Source: UBA117 sp049975245 (GTDB lineage: Archaea; Methanobacteriota; Methanobacteria; Methanobacteriales; Methanobacteriaceae). From it: a DNA stretch of 64,000 bases. Below the pieces are notes generated by a model, which saw only the letters and a program-made list of their open reading frames with translations, was not told the origin of the DNA and did no database searches. Location: contig JBNGDB010000006.1 in NCBI GenBank assembly GCA_049975245.1, positions 47,069-111,068 of the forward strand, given 5' to 3'. Of the stretch, positions 45,900 through 53,720 are shown piece by piece. How positions within the stretch are numbered: the stretch's first letter is position 1; each line of letters opens with the position of its first letter. The position numbers were made by a program, and so were the translations under genes.

Positions 45900-47033
45900 T
45901 TAAGAACTTTTAAGCATAATAGCCATAATGCTGGGTTTTTTCTTATCTGATTCAAGACCTAAGCCTAAATTAGCAGAGCTTAACATCTCCTTAGTTGCTC
46001 TTTTAGTTATCTCTTTAAATATAGCTTTATAAGCAGTGCAGTGAGGATCTACACAATTAACTTTGCCATCACTCACTGCTAAAGCATTGTAGGGACAGCC
46101 TCCTCTACAAAATTTAATGTAGGTACAATTTTTACATTCTTTATCAACGAATTCCTTAAATTCATTTAAAAGTTGCATAGGGGCTGACTGATTAAGCTCT
46201 TCCATAGTAGGACGATCTTTAACATTTCCCATTATATATTCGTCCATGCCTACAAATCTATAACATGGATAAATACTGCCATCGGGCCCTATAGCAAATG
46301 TATCGCCCATGCAGTCTACAAATGTGCATACAGTACCTCTGCGGATGAATGCACTTTTACATAAGGTGTCAATGTTCATTACTGAAATTTCATCCATATG
46401 CTCTAGATATTTATCCAGTAAATATATTAATAGTTCACCGTAATCTTCAGGTGAAAGAGACCATTTTTCCGGTTCTTCGTCGCGTATAGATGGCAAAGAT
46501 GGATGGAGCTTCAAATTTAACCCGTTGTCTAAAAAATAGTTAAATATGTCCTCTTTGTATTTGATGGAATGATTGGTAAATGTGCATATGAAACTAACCC
46601 TTAAATCTGCCTTTTTAGCAATTTCATAACCTTTCATGGTTTTTTCATAGTATTCTTTTCCCCGTTGTAAGTCATTTAATTCCTTTGGACCGTCCAAGCT
46701 GGATCCTATGGGAATATCATATTCCTTGAAAAGCTGAGCCATCTCTGGTGTGAGTAACCATAAATTGGTTTGCAACGCCAATGCTGGTTTAAGATGACTT
46801 AAACCTTCAGAAATTAAAGGAAGAGCTTCCTTGTAAAAATCATACCCAGCAAGTAATGGCTCTCCCCCGTGAAAAGTAAAAGTTACAGGTTCTTCACGAA
46901 AATCTTTAAGCCACTCTACCACTTCTTCTATAATTTCAATTTTCATAATAGGCGATCCTTCTTCAGAACTCCAACAGTAACTACAATTGGATGGACAACC
47001 TAAAGTTGGTACTAACATTATATGAAAAGCCAT
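45900..47033 (-). CDS. Radical SAM/SPASM putative peptide-modifying enzyme
   Basis: A 377-residue enzyme. The SAM-cluster motif is CPSNCSYC (Cys13, 17, 20). FHGGEPLL near residue 54 and SSLDGP near 112 are typical of anaerobic sulfatase-maturase-like proteins. The C-terminal SPASM region supplies many cysteines for auxiliary clusters (CTFVDCMGD, YPCYRF, CKNCTYIKFCRGGCPYN, CVDPHC). From memory it resembles the methanogen 'peptide-modifying radical SAM, Mhun_1560' group. No sulfatase is present. The small Cys-rich gene directly downstream is the obvious candidate substrate. GGGTG precedes the ATG. Confidence 0.85.
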   Translation of the reverse strand: MAFHIMLVPTLGCPSNCSYCWSSEEGSPIMKIEIIEEVVEWLKDFREEPVTFTFHGGEPLLAGYDFYKEALPLISEGLSHLKPALALQTNLWLLTPEMAQLFKEYDIPIGSSLDGPKELNDLQRGKEYYEKTMKGYEIAKKADLRVSFICTFTNHSIKYKEDIFNYFLDNGLNLKLHPSLPSIRDEEPEKWSLSPEDYGELLIYLLDKYLEHMDEISVMNIDTLCKSAFIRRGTVCTFVDCMGDTFAIGPDGSIYPCYRFVGMDEYIMGNVKDRPTMEELNQSAPMQLLNEFKEFVDKECKNCTYIKFCRGGCPYNALAVSDGKVNCVDPHCTAYKAIFKEITKRATKEMLSSANLGLGLESDKKKPSIMAIMLKSS

Positions 47034-47186
47034 TTAAACACCCTATGTTTATCTCGAAATGTAAATAATCATGAACACATTTTTTTTGAATTATTTATTT
47101 AATAAATATCACTTTAGTAACTATAAAAGATTATAGCTAATAATTATATCTCAATTTTATATTAAATTTTGAAAAAAGGTGGTATA

Positions 47187-48131
47187 TTATATTTTAATTT
47201 TATAATATCCGGCTATTTCAGAATAAGCCAAGAACCTTGCAATGTATTCAGTGATTTTCAATGAAGATTTTCCAGAGTTTTTAGAGTTTTTAATCCAAGC
47301 CTCTTTTTCAATGTTAATCTTTTTAGTTCTTAAACAAATTTTACAGCCAATCCATCTGCTTTGTTGGAATATCTTTCTTCTTCTGTTTAAGTTAACCTTA
47401 TCCTGAAAATCATTTATTTTGGGCAATTCCGGTATGGCTAAAGGTATTTTAGTTTCACTTTTAATAATTCCTTCATACGCTAATCTATCTTGAATTTTTT
47501 CTACCTCTTTTTCTAGTGGATCCCATTTAAGAACTAATTTGGAATCAGCAATTAAATCATCCAAATAAACTTTCTTCTCTTTATCATCCATATCATTCAA
47601 ATTTGCACCTAAATCTTCAACTAAGTTCTCTAAAAACCCTCTTATATCTTTTTTTATGATTTTTTCACCAATTATACTATTAACTATATTTAAAAGTAAT
47701 CTGGATTGATCATTATTGTCAGTATTTTTTCCATTTATGTCCAAATAAGGATCTTCAAAAGAGATAATATTGTAGAGAGTATCCTGTTCAACCAATATCT
47801 TACATTTTATTTCTAATCCGGATTCTATTTCATTCTTGGAAATTTTATGAAAATTTACAAATCCTTGATATTTATTAGGGTTCCATAAAACAAAATCTAA
47901 CAATAGCAATGGGGTGGCATTTTTATCAAAAACTGTAAAATCTATTATATAATCATTTAAATTGATATTTACTTCATCCATATGTATATTTTTAAGATTA
48001 AAAATATTTTTTAAAGGAATATCTTTATAAATAATATAATTACTTCCCCAAATTGATTCTAATGAGATACAATTACCGAATTTATTATTTAAAGAGTTAG
48101 GAGTCATTTTTACCAAAGAAATATTTTTCAT
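47187..48131 (-). CDS. Hypothetical protein, 314 residues
   Basis: I do not recognise this protein. It is soluble, with no signal peptide or membrane segment. The N-terminal half is beta-rich (for example NLNDYIIDFTVFDKN, PLLLLDFVLWNPN). The middle is acidic and helical (residues 145-240). The C-terminal part is basic with one CKIC pair (about residue 268-271). No convincing ribosome binding site precedes the ATG. It lies between the radical SAM gene and the small Lys-rich gene on the same strand, but gaps of 60-150 bases leave cotranscription open. Confidence 0.55.
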   Translation of the reverse strand: MKNISLVKMTPNSLNNKFGNCISLESIWGSNYIIYKDIPLKNIFNLKNIHMDEVNINLNDYIIDFTVFDKNATPLLLLDFVLWNPNKYQGFVNFHKISKNEIESGLEIKCKILVEQDTLYNIISFEDPYLDINGKNTDNNDQSRLLLNIVNSIIGEKIIKKDIRGFLENLVEDLGANLNDMDDKEKKVYLDDLIADSKLVLKWDPLEKEVEKIQDRLAYEGIIKSETKIPLAIPELPKINDFQDKVNLNRRRKIFQQSRWIGCKICLRTKKINIEKEAWIKNSKNSGKSSLKITEYIARFLAYSEIAGYYKIKI

Positions 48132-48194
48132 TGAATAATTAGAACAAATATGATAATATCTCGGATTATAAATAATTTAAAAAAAGAATTTAAT

Positions 48195-48350
48195 TTAAAA
48201 TTTTAATTTTTTCAATTCTTTCCGGGCTTTTTTTTCAAGGTCTTTGGTACCTTTTTTAGATTTTTTCTTAAACTCTTTATTACCCTGCTTTTTCATCTGT
48301 TTTTTTACTTCTTTTGTAGCTTTCTTTTTAACATCATCTAATAATCCCAT
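48195..48350 (-). CDS. Lys-rich 51-residue protein
   Basis: The frame reads MGLLDDVKKKATKEVKK and continues as a highly basic, helix-forming repeat of Lys with Glu spacers (about 23 Lys in 51 residues). GGGGAT sits just before the ATG, which supports expression. Such proteins bind nucleic acids or acidic partners non-specifically, but no family is recognised. It lies 33 bases after the heliorhodopsin stop on the same strand and may share its transcript. Confidence 0.65.
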   Translation of the reverse strand: MGLLDDVKKKATKEVKKQMKKQGNKEFKKKSKKGTKDLEKKARKELKKLKF

Positions 48351-48383
48351 AGAAATCCCCGATAAAAAAAATAGTGGAATATT

Positions 48384-49199
48384 TTATGGAGCAAATATTC
48401 CAACAAAGGCTATCCATGCCAGAAGTGTTTTAGCCACCAGAGACAGAATTATATACACTCTTTCTCCGTATAGATAGTCTTTCCATTTCCCAATTCCCTT
48501 GTATTGCAGTACCATGTTAATGGAGAACGTATTAAATAAGATGAAGTAAATCAAAAGTATTGCATATACAAAGGCTGGTGGTTCTGTTTCTGCAGATCCC
48601 AGTGCTGCTACAAAGTATGCTGCCAAGACTACCCATGGTGTTAGTCCAGAAATACATCCTAAAAGATATGGTGACCAGTCAGTTTTCTTTGGATACTGAT
48701 TAATTTTTTCCATTAAGTATCCGAACATTATCATCATTGCGTTTAAAATGAATATCATTACCAGTGACCAAAGATCCCAAACCCCTACAAAGGTGGCTAT
48801 TATCACTATCATAATAGAACTGGAAAATGCGTATTCATACCATCGGTAGGGATTCATACCTTTTTTGAGGTTTTCATTGTAATTTTTATTACGAACAAAT
48901 GCAATAATAAAGTGTGCAAAAGCAGATATCAATAGAAACGATGCAAGTATTGCTCCCAGATTTTCAACGGTAAAGATCACTTGTGGATCAGGCAATATCT
49001 TAAATGTGGATGGTGGTATAAAATCAAAATTTAAATAGAAAGTATATAGCTCCTGGCTCCATTCTAACCATACACCTAATACCAGCATCAAAATTCCCTG
49101 AATTAGGTGAAGGCTTCCTGCTGCAATATTCAGTTTTCTAAGTCCCTTAAAAGTAATTGGCGATTTAGATATTATTTCTCTTCTAAGCTCATTATCCAA
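48384..49199 (-). CDS. Heliorhodopsin
   Basis: A 271-residue seven-helix membrane protein. The retinal Schiff-base Lys is K257 in SLVAKTLLAW, within GERVYIILSLVAK, which is almost identical to the helix-7 signature of the type heliorhodopsin. The expected counter-ion Glu is E122 in RWYEYAFSSS. His residues in SLHLIQ (H31) and FAHFII (H96) match the two conserved His of the family. Heliorhodopsins bind retinal in inverted topology, have a slow photocycle and no known ion pumping; sensing is proposed. The start is TTG at 49199 with GGGGGT upstream. No retinal-producing dioxygenase is seen in the window. Confidence 0.95.
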   Translation of the reverse strand: MDNELRREIISKSPITFKGLRKLNIAAGSLHLIQGILMLVLGVWLEWSQELYTFYLNFDFIPPSTFKILPDPQVIFTVENLGAILASFLLISAFAHFIIAFVRNKNYNENLKKGMNPYRWYEYAFSSSIMIVIIATFVGVWDLWSLVMIFILNAMMIMFGYLMEKINQYPKKTDWSPYLLGCISGLTPWVVLAAYFVAALGSAETEPPAFVYAILLIYFILFNTFSINMVLQYKGIGKWKDYLYGERVYIILSLVAKTLLAWIAFVGIFAP

Positions 49200-49260
49200 A
49201 TTTGTACCCCCTGATTATTTATGTTAATATTTTATTTTTTAGACTAATTATATTTAATCC

Positions 49261-49271
49261 CTTTTATATGG
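49261..49271 (-). promoter_or_regulatory. Candidate TATA box for the heliorhodopsin gene
   Basis: On the minus strand CCATATAAAAG lies about 60 bases before the TTG start, giving a leader of about 35-40 bases. It indicates that the gene has its own promoter in the 185-base gap after the heme-protein gene. Confidence 0.4.
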
Positions 49272-49384
49272 AGGATAGTTAAGATAGGAATATTAAAAAT
49301 CAAAAATCATGTTATTTCTATTTTATATATGAAAATAGTACAAATTAGATGTAGGTTTTAATCAAAAAAAGTTGGAAAGGGTTA

Positions 49385-50134
49385 TTATTTTGAACTGGAT
49401 ATTCCCTTTCTAAGTTTTACTATATTTTTTAATGATTTGAAACTAAATAATACTTTAAATATATTTTTAAATGGTTTCCAATAAAGATGAATATGTATAA
49501 TTGTACCCACCACCATCAGTATGGAAAATTCTGCGTGCCAGAAAGTGATGGATGGATTTAATGCTGTTCTAATACCTAAATTTATAATTAAAGTAAGTAT
49601 AACTCCAGTTACACCCGTTCCTAAATAACCTGCAGTAACGAATAAGTTCCATAGCCTTCTATGCTTTTGTCTACTTATTATACCCTTACTGAATAGGTAA
49701 TGTGTAAAAAGATAACCGGCTGTCAATAGGAGGGTGATAGGTAACAGATAATATCCACCACCATCGTCAGCTACGTTGGCATCAATTAAATCTCCATTAT
49801 CCCCCAGAGAATCATCACCTAAAGAACTGGCATTAGATGCGTCATCGACACCAAAACTATTTCCATTACCTGATGAAGTATCATCTAAAGAATCAGTCGC
49901 AATTGAACTATCATCAGATGAAGACGAATCAGCAGTGGATGTATCAGTAGCCGTGGTGGTTGTTTGTGATAGATCACAAAATCCATCTCCTGTAGCGTCA
50001 ACATAACGAGGACATAGTCCAGGATAAGGATCATTAACTAAACCATAGGGACATCCAGCTGCACAACTACCTGACATAGACATTGCAGCAACAACGGGTA
50101 TGGTTGCTATTGCCTTAATTAAACGTTCTTTTAT
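49385..50134 (-). CDS. Exported Cys/Asp-rich protein with C-terminal four-helix putative heme membrane domain; start codon unusual
   Basis: The safe ATG is at 50083, but the frame continues upstream as KERLIKAIATIPVVAA, a typical signal peptide. It is preceded by ATA at 50134 (overlapping the previous stop) and a GAGGAGTG site, with no ATG/GTG/TTG available. I therefore extend to 50134 (249 residues). After the signal comes CPYGLVNDPYPGLCPRY and DATGDGFCDLSQ (Cys pairs and a calcium-binding-like DxTGDG loop), then a long Thr/Ser/Asp/Asn linker. The last 120 residues form a four-helix domain with FWHAEFS and IHIHLYWK histidines, like b-type cytochrome (DUF4405-like) domains. Confidence 0.7.
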   Translation of the reverse strand: MKERLIKAIATIPVVAAMSMSGSCAAGCPYGLVNDPYPGLCPRYVDATGDGFCDLSQTTTTATDTSTADSSSSDDSSIATDSLDDTSSGNGNSFGVDDASNASSLGDDSLGDNGDLIDANVADDGGGYYLLPITLLLTAGYLFTHYLFSKGIISRQKHRRLWNLFVTAGYLGTGVTGVILTLIINLGIRTALNPSITFWHAEFSILMVVGTIIHIHLYWKPFKNIFKVLFSFKSLKNIVKLRKGISSSK

Positions 50135-50463
50135 GCTTTCACACTCCTCTTAGTGCTGATGAACATCTTCTTGGATGTTTTCCAATAGATATGGAAATGA
50201 AAGAGTGTTACAAAAACAAGAGTTAATCCAAGTTCAACATGCCAGTACAACAATACCGGACTGGCTGGTATAAAAATTCCTAATTCAAGTAATATTAACA
50301 ATATAAAACCTGCTCCGCCTGAAACCAAAAAAGCAATTCCAATTATTAAATTCCATATGTTAACATGTACTGATTTTTTAATTAAACCTCCCCTATATAA
50401 GAAATAAGTAATTAAATAACCTATTATCACTGTTAAGGAAGGTAATAATGTATCATAAACCAT
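50131..50463 (-). CDS. Four-helix putative heme-binding membrane protein (DUF4405-like)
   Basis: A 110-residue membrane protein with four hydrophobic helices and conserved His in LYWHVELG and LFHFHIYWK. It is clearly a paralogue of the C-terminal domain of the next gene (shared N-x-WN, WHxE and FHxHxxWK pattern). The His spacing suits bis-His heme b ligation, which I infer rather than see. A strong AAAGGAGG site precedes the ATG; just upstream of it is a 7-bp hairpin. First gene of a two-gene operon. Confidence 0.7.
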   Translation of the reverse strand: MVYDTLLPSLTVIIGYLITYFLYRGGLIKKSVHVNIWNLIIGIAFLVSGGAGFILLILLELGIFIPASPVLLYWHVELGLTLVFVTLFHFHIYWKTSKKMFISTKRSVKA

Positions 50464-50790
50464 AATTATTCCTCCTTTTTTTTAAACATTCAGTTTAAAA
50501 AATCATCTTTTTTTCTTTAATTAAAATTCAACGTAGATAATAAAAATAGTTTTTCCAAAATTAGACCCAAATCTCTACCAAATACTATGAAAAAATAATC
50601 TAAATCAATGCGCAGATAATATGATTAATATATATGGTAAAAGAATGAATGATTCCCATTATTTATTCGAATAAAAGAAAATATTAACAAAATAAGAGTA
50701 AAAGGTCAAAAAAAATATTTATGAGTATAATAAATCATTGGAAATAGTAAAAAAAATTAAATTTAAAAAAAAGTTTAATTTTTACTTTTA
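50464..50790. other. Leader/promoter region upstream of the putative heme-protein operon
   Basis: About 330 AT-rich bases. Next to the ribosome binding site of the downstream gene is a perfect hairpin: TTTAAAC (50481-50487), loop ATTCA, GTTTAAA (50493-50499). A minus-strand TATA-like ATATATATTAAT lies near 50625-50636, which would give a leader of about 140 bases. No gene was found. Confidence 0.4.
50481..50499 (-). promoter_or_regulatory. Hairpin/inverted repeat abutting a ribosome binding site
   Basis: A perfect 7-base inverted repeat with a 5-base loop lies immediately upstream (minus strand) of the A-tract and AAGGAGG that lead the four-helix membrane protein gene. It could be an operator or an RNA element controlling translation. 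The stem is A/T-rich, so stability is modest. Confidence 0.4.
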
Positions 50791-50928
50791 CTATCCAAAT
50801 CTTGCTTTGATCTTTCTTATTGCAGTTTCCATGTCTTCTTTAGTCATAACACATAATATATCGTCTAATTCGTCCCAAGTCATTCCCTTGAAATTTTTTA
50901 CAAATTCTTCAATTTCACTTTCATTCAT
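50791..50928 (-). CDS. 45-residue acidic small protein
   Basis: The frame starts MNESEIEEFVKNFKGMTWDELDD and ends IRKIKARFG. It is predicted to be two or three amphipathic helices with one Cys. GGGGGATAT precedes the ATG, a good ribosome binding site. I do not recognise a family, although the 'MTWDELDDIL...MTKEDMETAI' pattern looks like a small helical interaction domain. It stands alone between the putative heme-protein operon and the Cys-rich paralogue. Confidence 0.6.
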   Translation of the reverse strand: MNESEIEEFVKNFKGMTWDELDDILCVMTKEDMETAIRKIKARFG

Positions 50929-51143
50929 ATTATATCCCCCTGCAAATAATAATATATTTTATTTAATTATAATAATTTTCCATTCTACCTTTAAAATGCA
51001 ATATGATACTATAATAGGCTAAATCAAAAAATAGGAGCATCTAAAAATAATAAATGATGTAAAATATTAATATTTTCATTAAATAAGAAATGTGTAAGAT
51101 GTGTCAAAATGGATTAAAAAAATACTTTATTTTCTCTGGGTTA

Positions 51144-51371
51144 TTAAAATTCTATTTTTTTTATATCCACCGGACATTTACCTTTAGAATATTCAAAAAG
51201 ATGTCCACACTGTGAACATCTAACAGCACAAACTACTGCAACGGAAGATAAATCTTCAGATATTCCAATTTTTTCTAATTTTTCTTTATCAACTGGTTTT
51301 TTAACTTCAGATACGTCTTTATCTTTACTACCGCAATTGGGACATTTTTTACTGAATTCCTCTGCTTTCAT
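51144..51371 (-). CDS. Small Cys-rich protein, paralogue of the one beside the radical SAM enzyme
   Basis: A 75-residue protein: CPNCGSKDKDV at residues 10-20 and CSQCGHLFE at 52-60 match CPKCGCKDKTV and CSECGYVFE of the 56-residue protein at 45679-45849. It has an added central segment (residues 21-50) with a further Cys48 and a Cys in the tail (GKCPVD). AAGGAGAT precedes the ATG. It may be a zinc-binding protein or a second substrate of the radical SAM/SPASM enzyme 4 kb away. Confidence 0.7.
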   Translation of the reverse strand: MKAEEFSKKCPNCGSKDKDVSEVKKPVDKEKLEKIGISEDLSSVAVVCAVRCSQCGHLFEYSKGKCPVDIKKIEF

Positions 51372-51573
51372 ATTCTATCTCCTTTTATTAGAAAGAAGTT
51401 TTATAAGATGAATCAAATAATTGAATACTTTATAAAAATTTAGTCAAACTCTCTATTATAATAGTGTTTAAATTGAGTAATAAGTTTTATTAAAGAAAAA
51501 TTATTTAAGCTAATTATCATAATTAATATATAATTATAATTATAAATAATAACAAATAATTATTGGTGGTCAT

Positions 51574-52455
51574 ATGCTCACAGCTGTCCAAAAGGAAATT
51601 TTACAAAGTCTTATCAATTTATATCGTAATGCTGAAGGGAAATCTATTAAGGGTGAAGAAATTGCCGAAATTATGAACCGGAATCCGGGCACAATAAGAA
51701 ATCAGATGCAGTCACTGCGTAGTCTTGGGCTTGTTAAAGGAGTCCCGGGACCTAGAGGCGGATATAAACCTACTATAGAAGCATATCACCAATTAAACAT
51801 TAATTACAGTGATAAAGAAACTCAAGTTCCAATTTATAAGGATGAAGTTAAAATTAAAGATCTTACTGTTGCAAAAATAGAATTTACAAGTATTCCCCAT
51901 CCAGGAGAATGTGAAGCTGCTATTAAAGCTGTGGGAAATATTAAACAAGTAGACTTGGGTGATAAAATTAGGGTAGGGCCTACTCCAGTTAATAAACTTG
52001 TAGTAAATGGTTTAGTAGTCGGTAGAGATGACATGGACAATATACTATTACTGGATACTACCAGCATTAGAAGCATCCCTAAAAAAACTGTTATGCAAGT
52101 TGCTACAAAAAAATTAATTGAATTAGATCCCAACATGGAGATAAAAAATGCAGCAAAAACTTTATCTGATAATGGTATCGAAGGTGCTCCTGTAATCGAA
52201 AAAGGAATTATTGTGGGAATTTTAACTCTAAGCGACATTACTAAAGCTATAGCCAAGGGAAAAGAAAAGTTTAAAGTGAAGGATGCTATGTCCAAACACA
52301 TAATCACCGTGGAAAATGATGTAATGATTGCAGATGCCATAGAAATTATGAACAAAAAGAAAATTGGTAGATTAATTGTGGTAGATGAAAAGGGAATTGC
52401 AACAGGAATTATAACCCGAACCGATCTTTTGGATAAAATTGCAGGTTTGAAATAG
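51574..52455 (+). CDS. Winged-helix regulator with CBS domain pair
   Basis: A 293-residue cytoplasmic protein. Residues 1-75 form a winged-helix domain (KGEEIAEIMNRNPGTIRNQMQSLRSLGLVKG). A linker domain follows (about 80-165), then two CBS motifs (EGAPVIEKGIIVGILTLSDI, about 205-225, and GRLIVVDEKGIATGIITRTDL, about 266-286). CBS pairs bind adenosyl nucleotides such as AMP, ATP or SAM, so it is likely a ligand-responsive transcription regulator. Targets are unknown. GGTGGT before the ATG. Confidence 0.88.
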   Translation: MLTAVQKEILQSLINLYRNAEGKSIKGEEIAEIMNRNPGTIRNQMQSLRSLGLVKGVPGPRGGYKPTIEAYHQLNINYSDKETQVPIYKDEVKIKDLTVAKIEFTSIPHPGECEAAIKAVGNIKQVDLGDKIRVGPTPVNKLVVNGLVVGRDDMDNILLLDTTSIRSIPKKTVMQVATKKLIELDPNMEIKNAAKTLSDNGIEGAPVIEKGIIVGILTLSDITKAIAKGKEKFKVKDAMSKHIITVENDVMIADAIEIMNKKKIGRLIVVDEKGIATGIITRTDLLDKIAGLK

Positions 52456-52660
52456 TTTTTATTAAAAATAATAATAATTAACAGGTAATTCTAATTTTAA
52501 TAAATAAATAAAAACTAAGAATAAAATTATATTTTAATCTAAATAAACAAATATCTCTAATTCTGTATTATAAATTAAATCTATCGAAACTAAAATTATA
52601 TTTAAATATATAATTAATTATTTAATTTATCCCTATTTTATAGAATTTTAGAAAAAATAT

Positions 52661-52699
52661 TATGATTTAGTTTATAATTTTGTTATATGATTTAGTTTA
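52661..52699. repeat. 14-base direct repeat just before the deoxyhypusine synthase gene
   Basis: TATGATTTAGTTTA occurs at 52661-52674 and again at 52686-52699, 25 bases apart, ending at the ribosome binding site. The spacing of about 2.5 helical turns could suit a regulator, but the region is AT-rich. Confidence 0.6.
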
Positions 52700-52710
52700 G
52701 GATGAAAATC

Positions 52711-53643
52711 ATGAAAATTCAACATATGCAAATTGATGAAAAAATGACTGTTCTTCAACTAATTGAACAGATGGGAAAATCAGGAGTTCTAGGTGCGGGG
52801 AAAGTTGAAAAAGCAACCCAATTACTGGCAGAGATAATTAAAGATAAAGATACTGCTGTTTTTTTAAGTGTGGCCGGACCTATAGTACCTGGAGGTTTGA
52901 GGAAAATTATTTCAGATCTAATCAAGGATGGATCTGTGGACGTTTTAATCACCAGCGGGGCCAATATTACCCATGATCTACTGGAGGCTTTTGGTGGATA
53001 CCACTACCGGGGAATTAATCAAGATGACGAAGAATTATGTGAAGAAGGGATAGGTAGAATTGGAGATTTATACACCCGTTCAGAAGATTTTGTAGTCTTC
53101 GAAGATAAAGTTAGTGAATTATTAAATGAGATCACAGCTAAATATTCTAAACTGAATATAAGAGAATTATTATTTAAAATTGGGGAGTATATTGACGATG
53201 AAGATTCTATTTTAAGGGCAGCATCTTTAAATAACGTGCCTATATTTGCACCAGGATTAATAGATAGTATGCTTGGATTGCAGTTATGGATGTTCACCCA
53301 GACTAATGATTTAACCCTTGATGCTATAGGGGACATGCATGAACTCTCTGATATTGTTTTCAATTCCAAAAAAGTAGCTGCAGTAATTTTAGGTGGAGGT
53401 CTTCCTAAACATTACTCTTTAGCATCTAATCTGCTTAAAGGTGGAGTGGATTCTGCGATTCAAATAACAATGGATCGGAGTGAAGCTGGAAGCTTGGGCG
53501 GAGCACCATTAGAGGAAGCTAAGTCATGGGCTAAGGCAAAGGCAGGTTCTAATCTGGTATCTGTGGTTGGTGATGTAACAATAATTTTTCCTTTAATTCT
53601 TGCCGGTGCAAAAGAATTAAACAACGAAAAAAAATTAAGTTAA
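52711..53643 (+). CDS. dys: Deoxyhypusine synthase
   Basis: Transfers the aminobutyl group of spermidine to a Lys of aIF5A, the first step of hypusine formation. The protein is about 310 residues. Motifs: FLSVAGPIVPGGLRK, ITSGANITHDL, PIFAPGLIDSMLG, DMHEL and the active-site Lys in GGGLPKHYSLASN. It ends with a GSLGGAPLEEAKSWAK segment typical of DHS. ATGs occur at 52702 and 52711; AGGATGA overlaps the first and correctly spaces the second, which I choose. Confidence 0.94.
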   Translation: MKIQHMQIDEKMTVLQLIEQMGKSGVLGAGKVEKATQLLAEIIKDKDTAVFLSVAGPIVPGGLRKIISDLIKDGSVDVLITSGANITHDLLEAFGGYHYRGINQDDEELCEEGIGRIGDLYTRSEDFVVFEDKVSELLNEITAKYSKLNIRELLFKIGEYIDDEDSILRAASLNNVPIFAPGLIDSMLGLQLWMFTQTNDLTLDAIGDMHELSDIVFNSKKVAAVILGGGLPKHYSLASNLLKGGVDSAIQITMDRSEAGSLGGAPLEEAKSWAKAKAGSNLVSVVGDVTIIFPLILAGAKELNNEKKLS

Positions 53644-53720
53644 AAAATTAAGTTATTAGTCTTAACTAATGTTTTATTAAATTAAAATAATAGAAATATA
53701 TTATATTTTGAGGATGTATA

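Noticed and set aside
50738..51022. 94-codon plus-strand frame
   Set aside because: It is opposite the 45-residue minus-strand gene that has a proper ribosome binding site; the plus frame has neither SD nor a recognisable composition.
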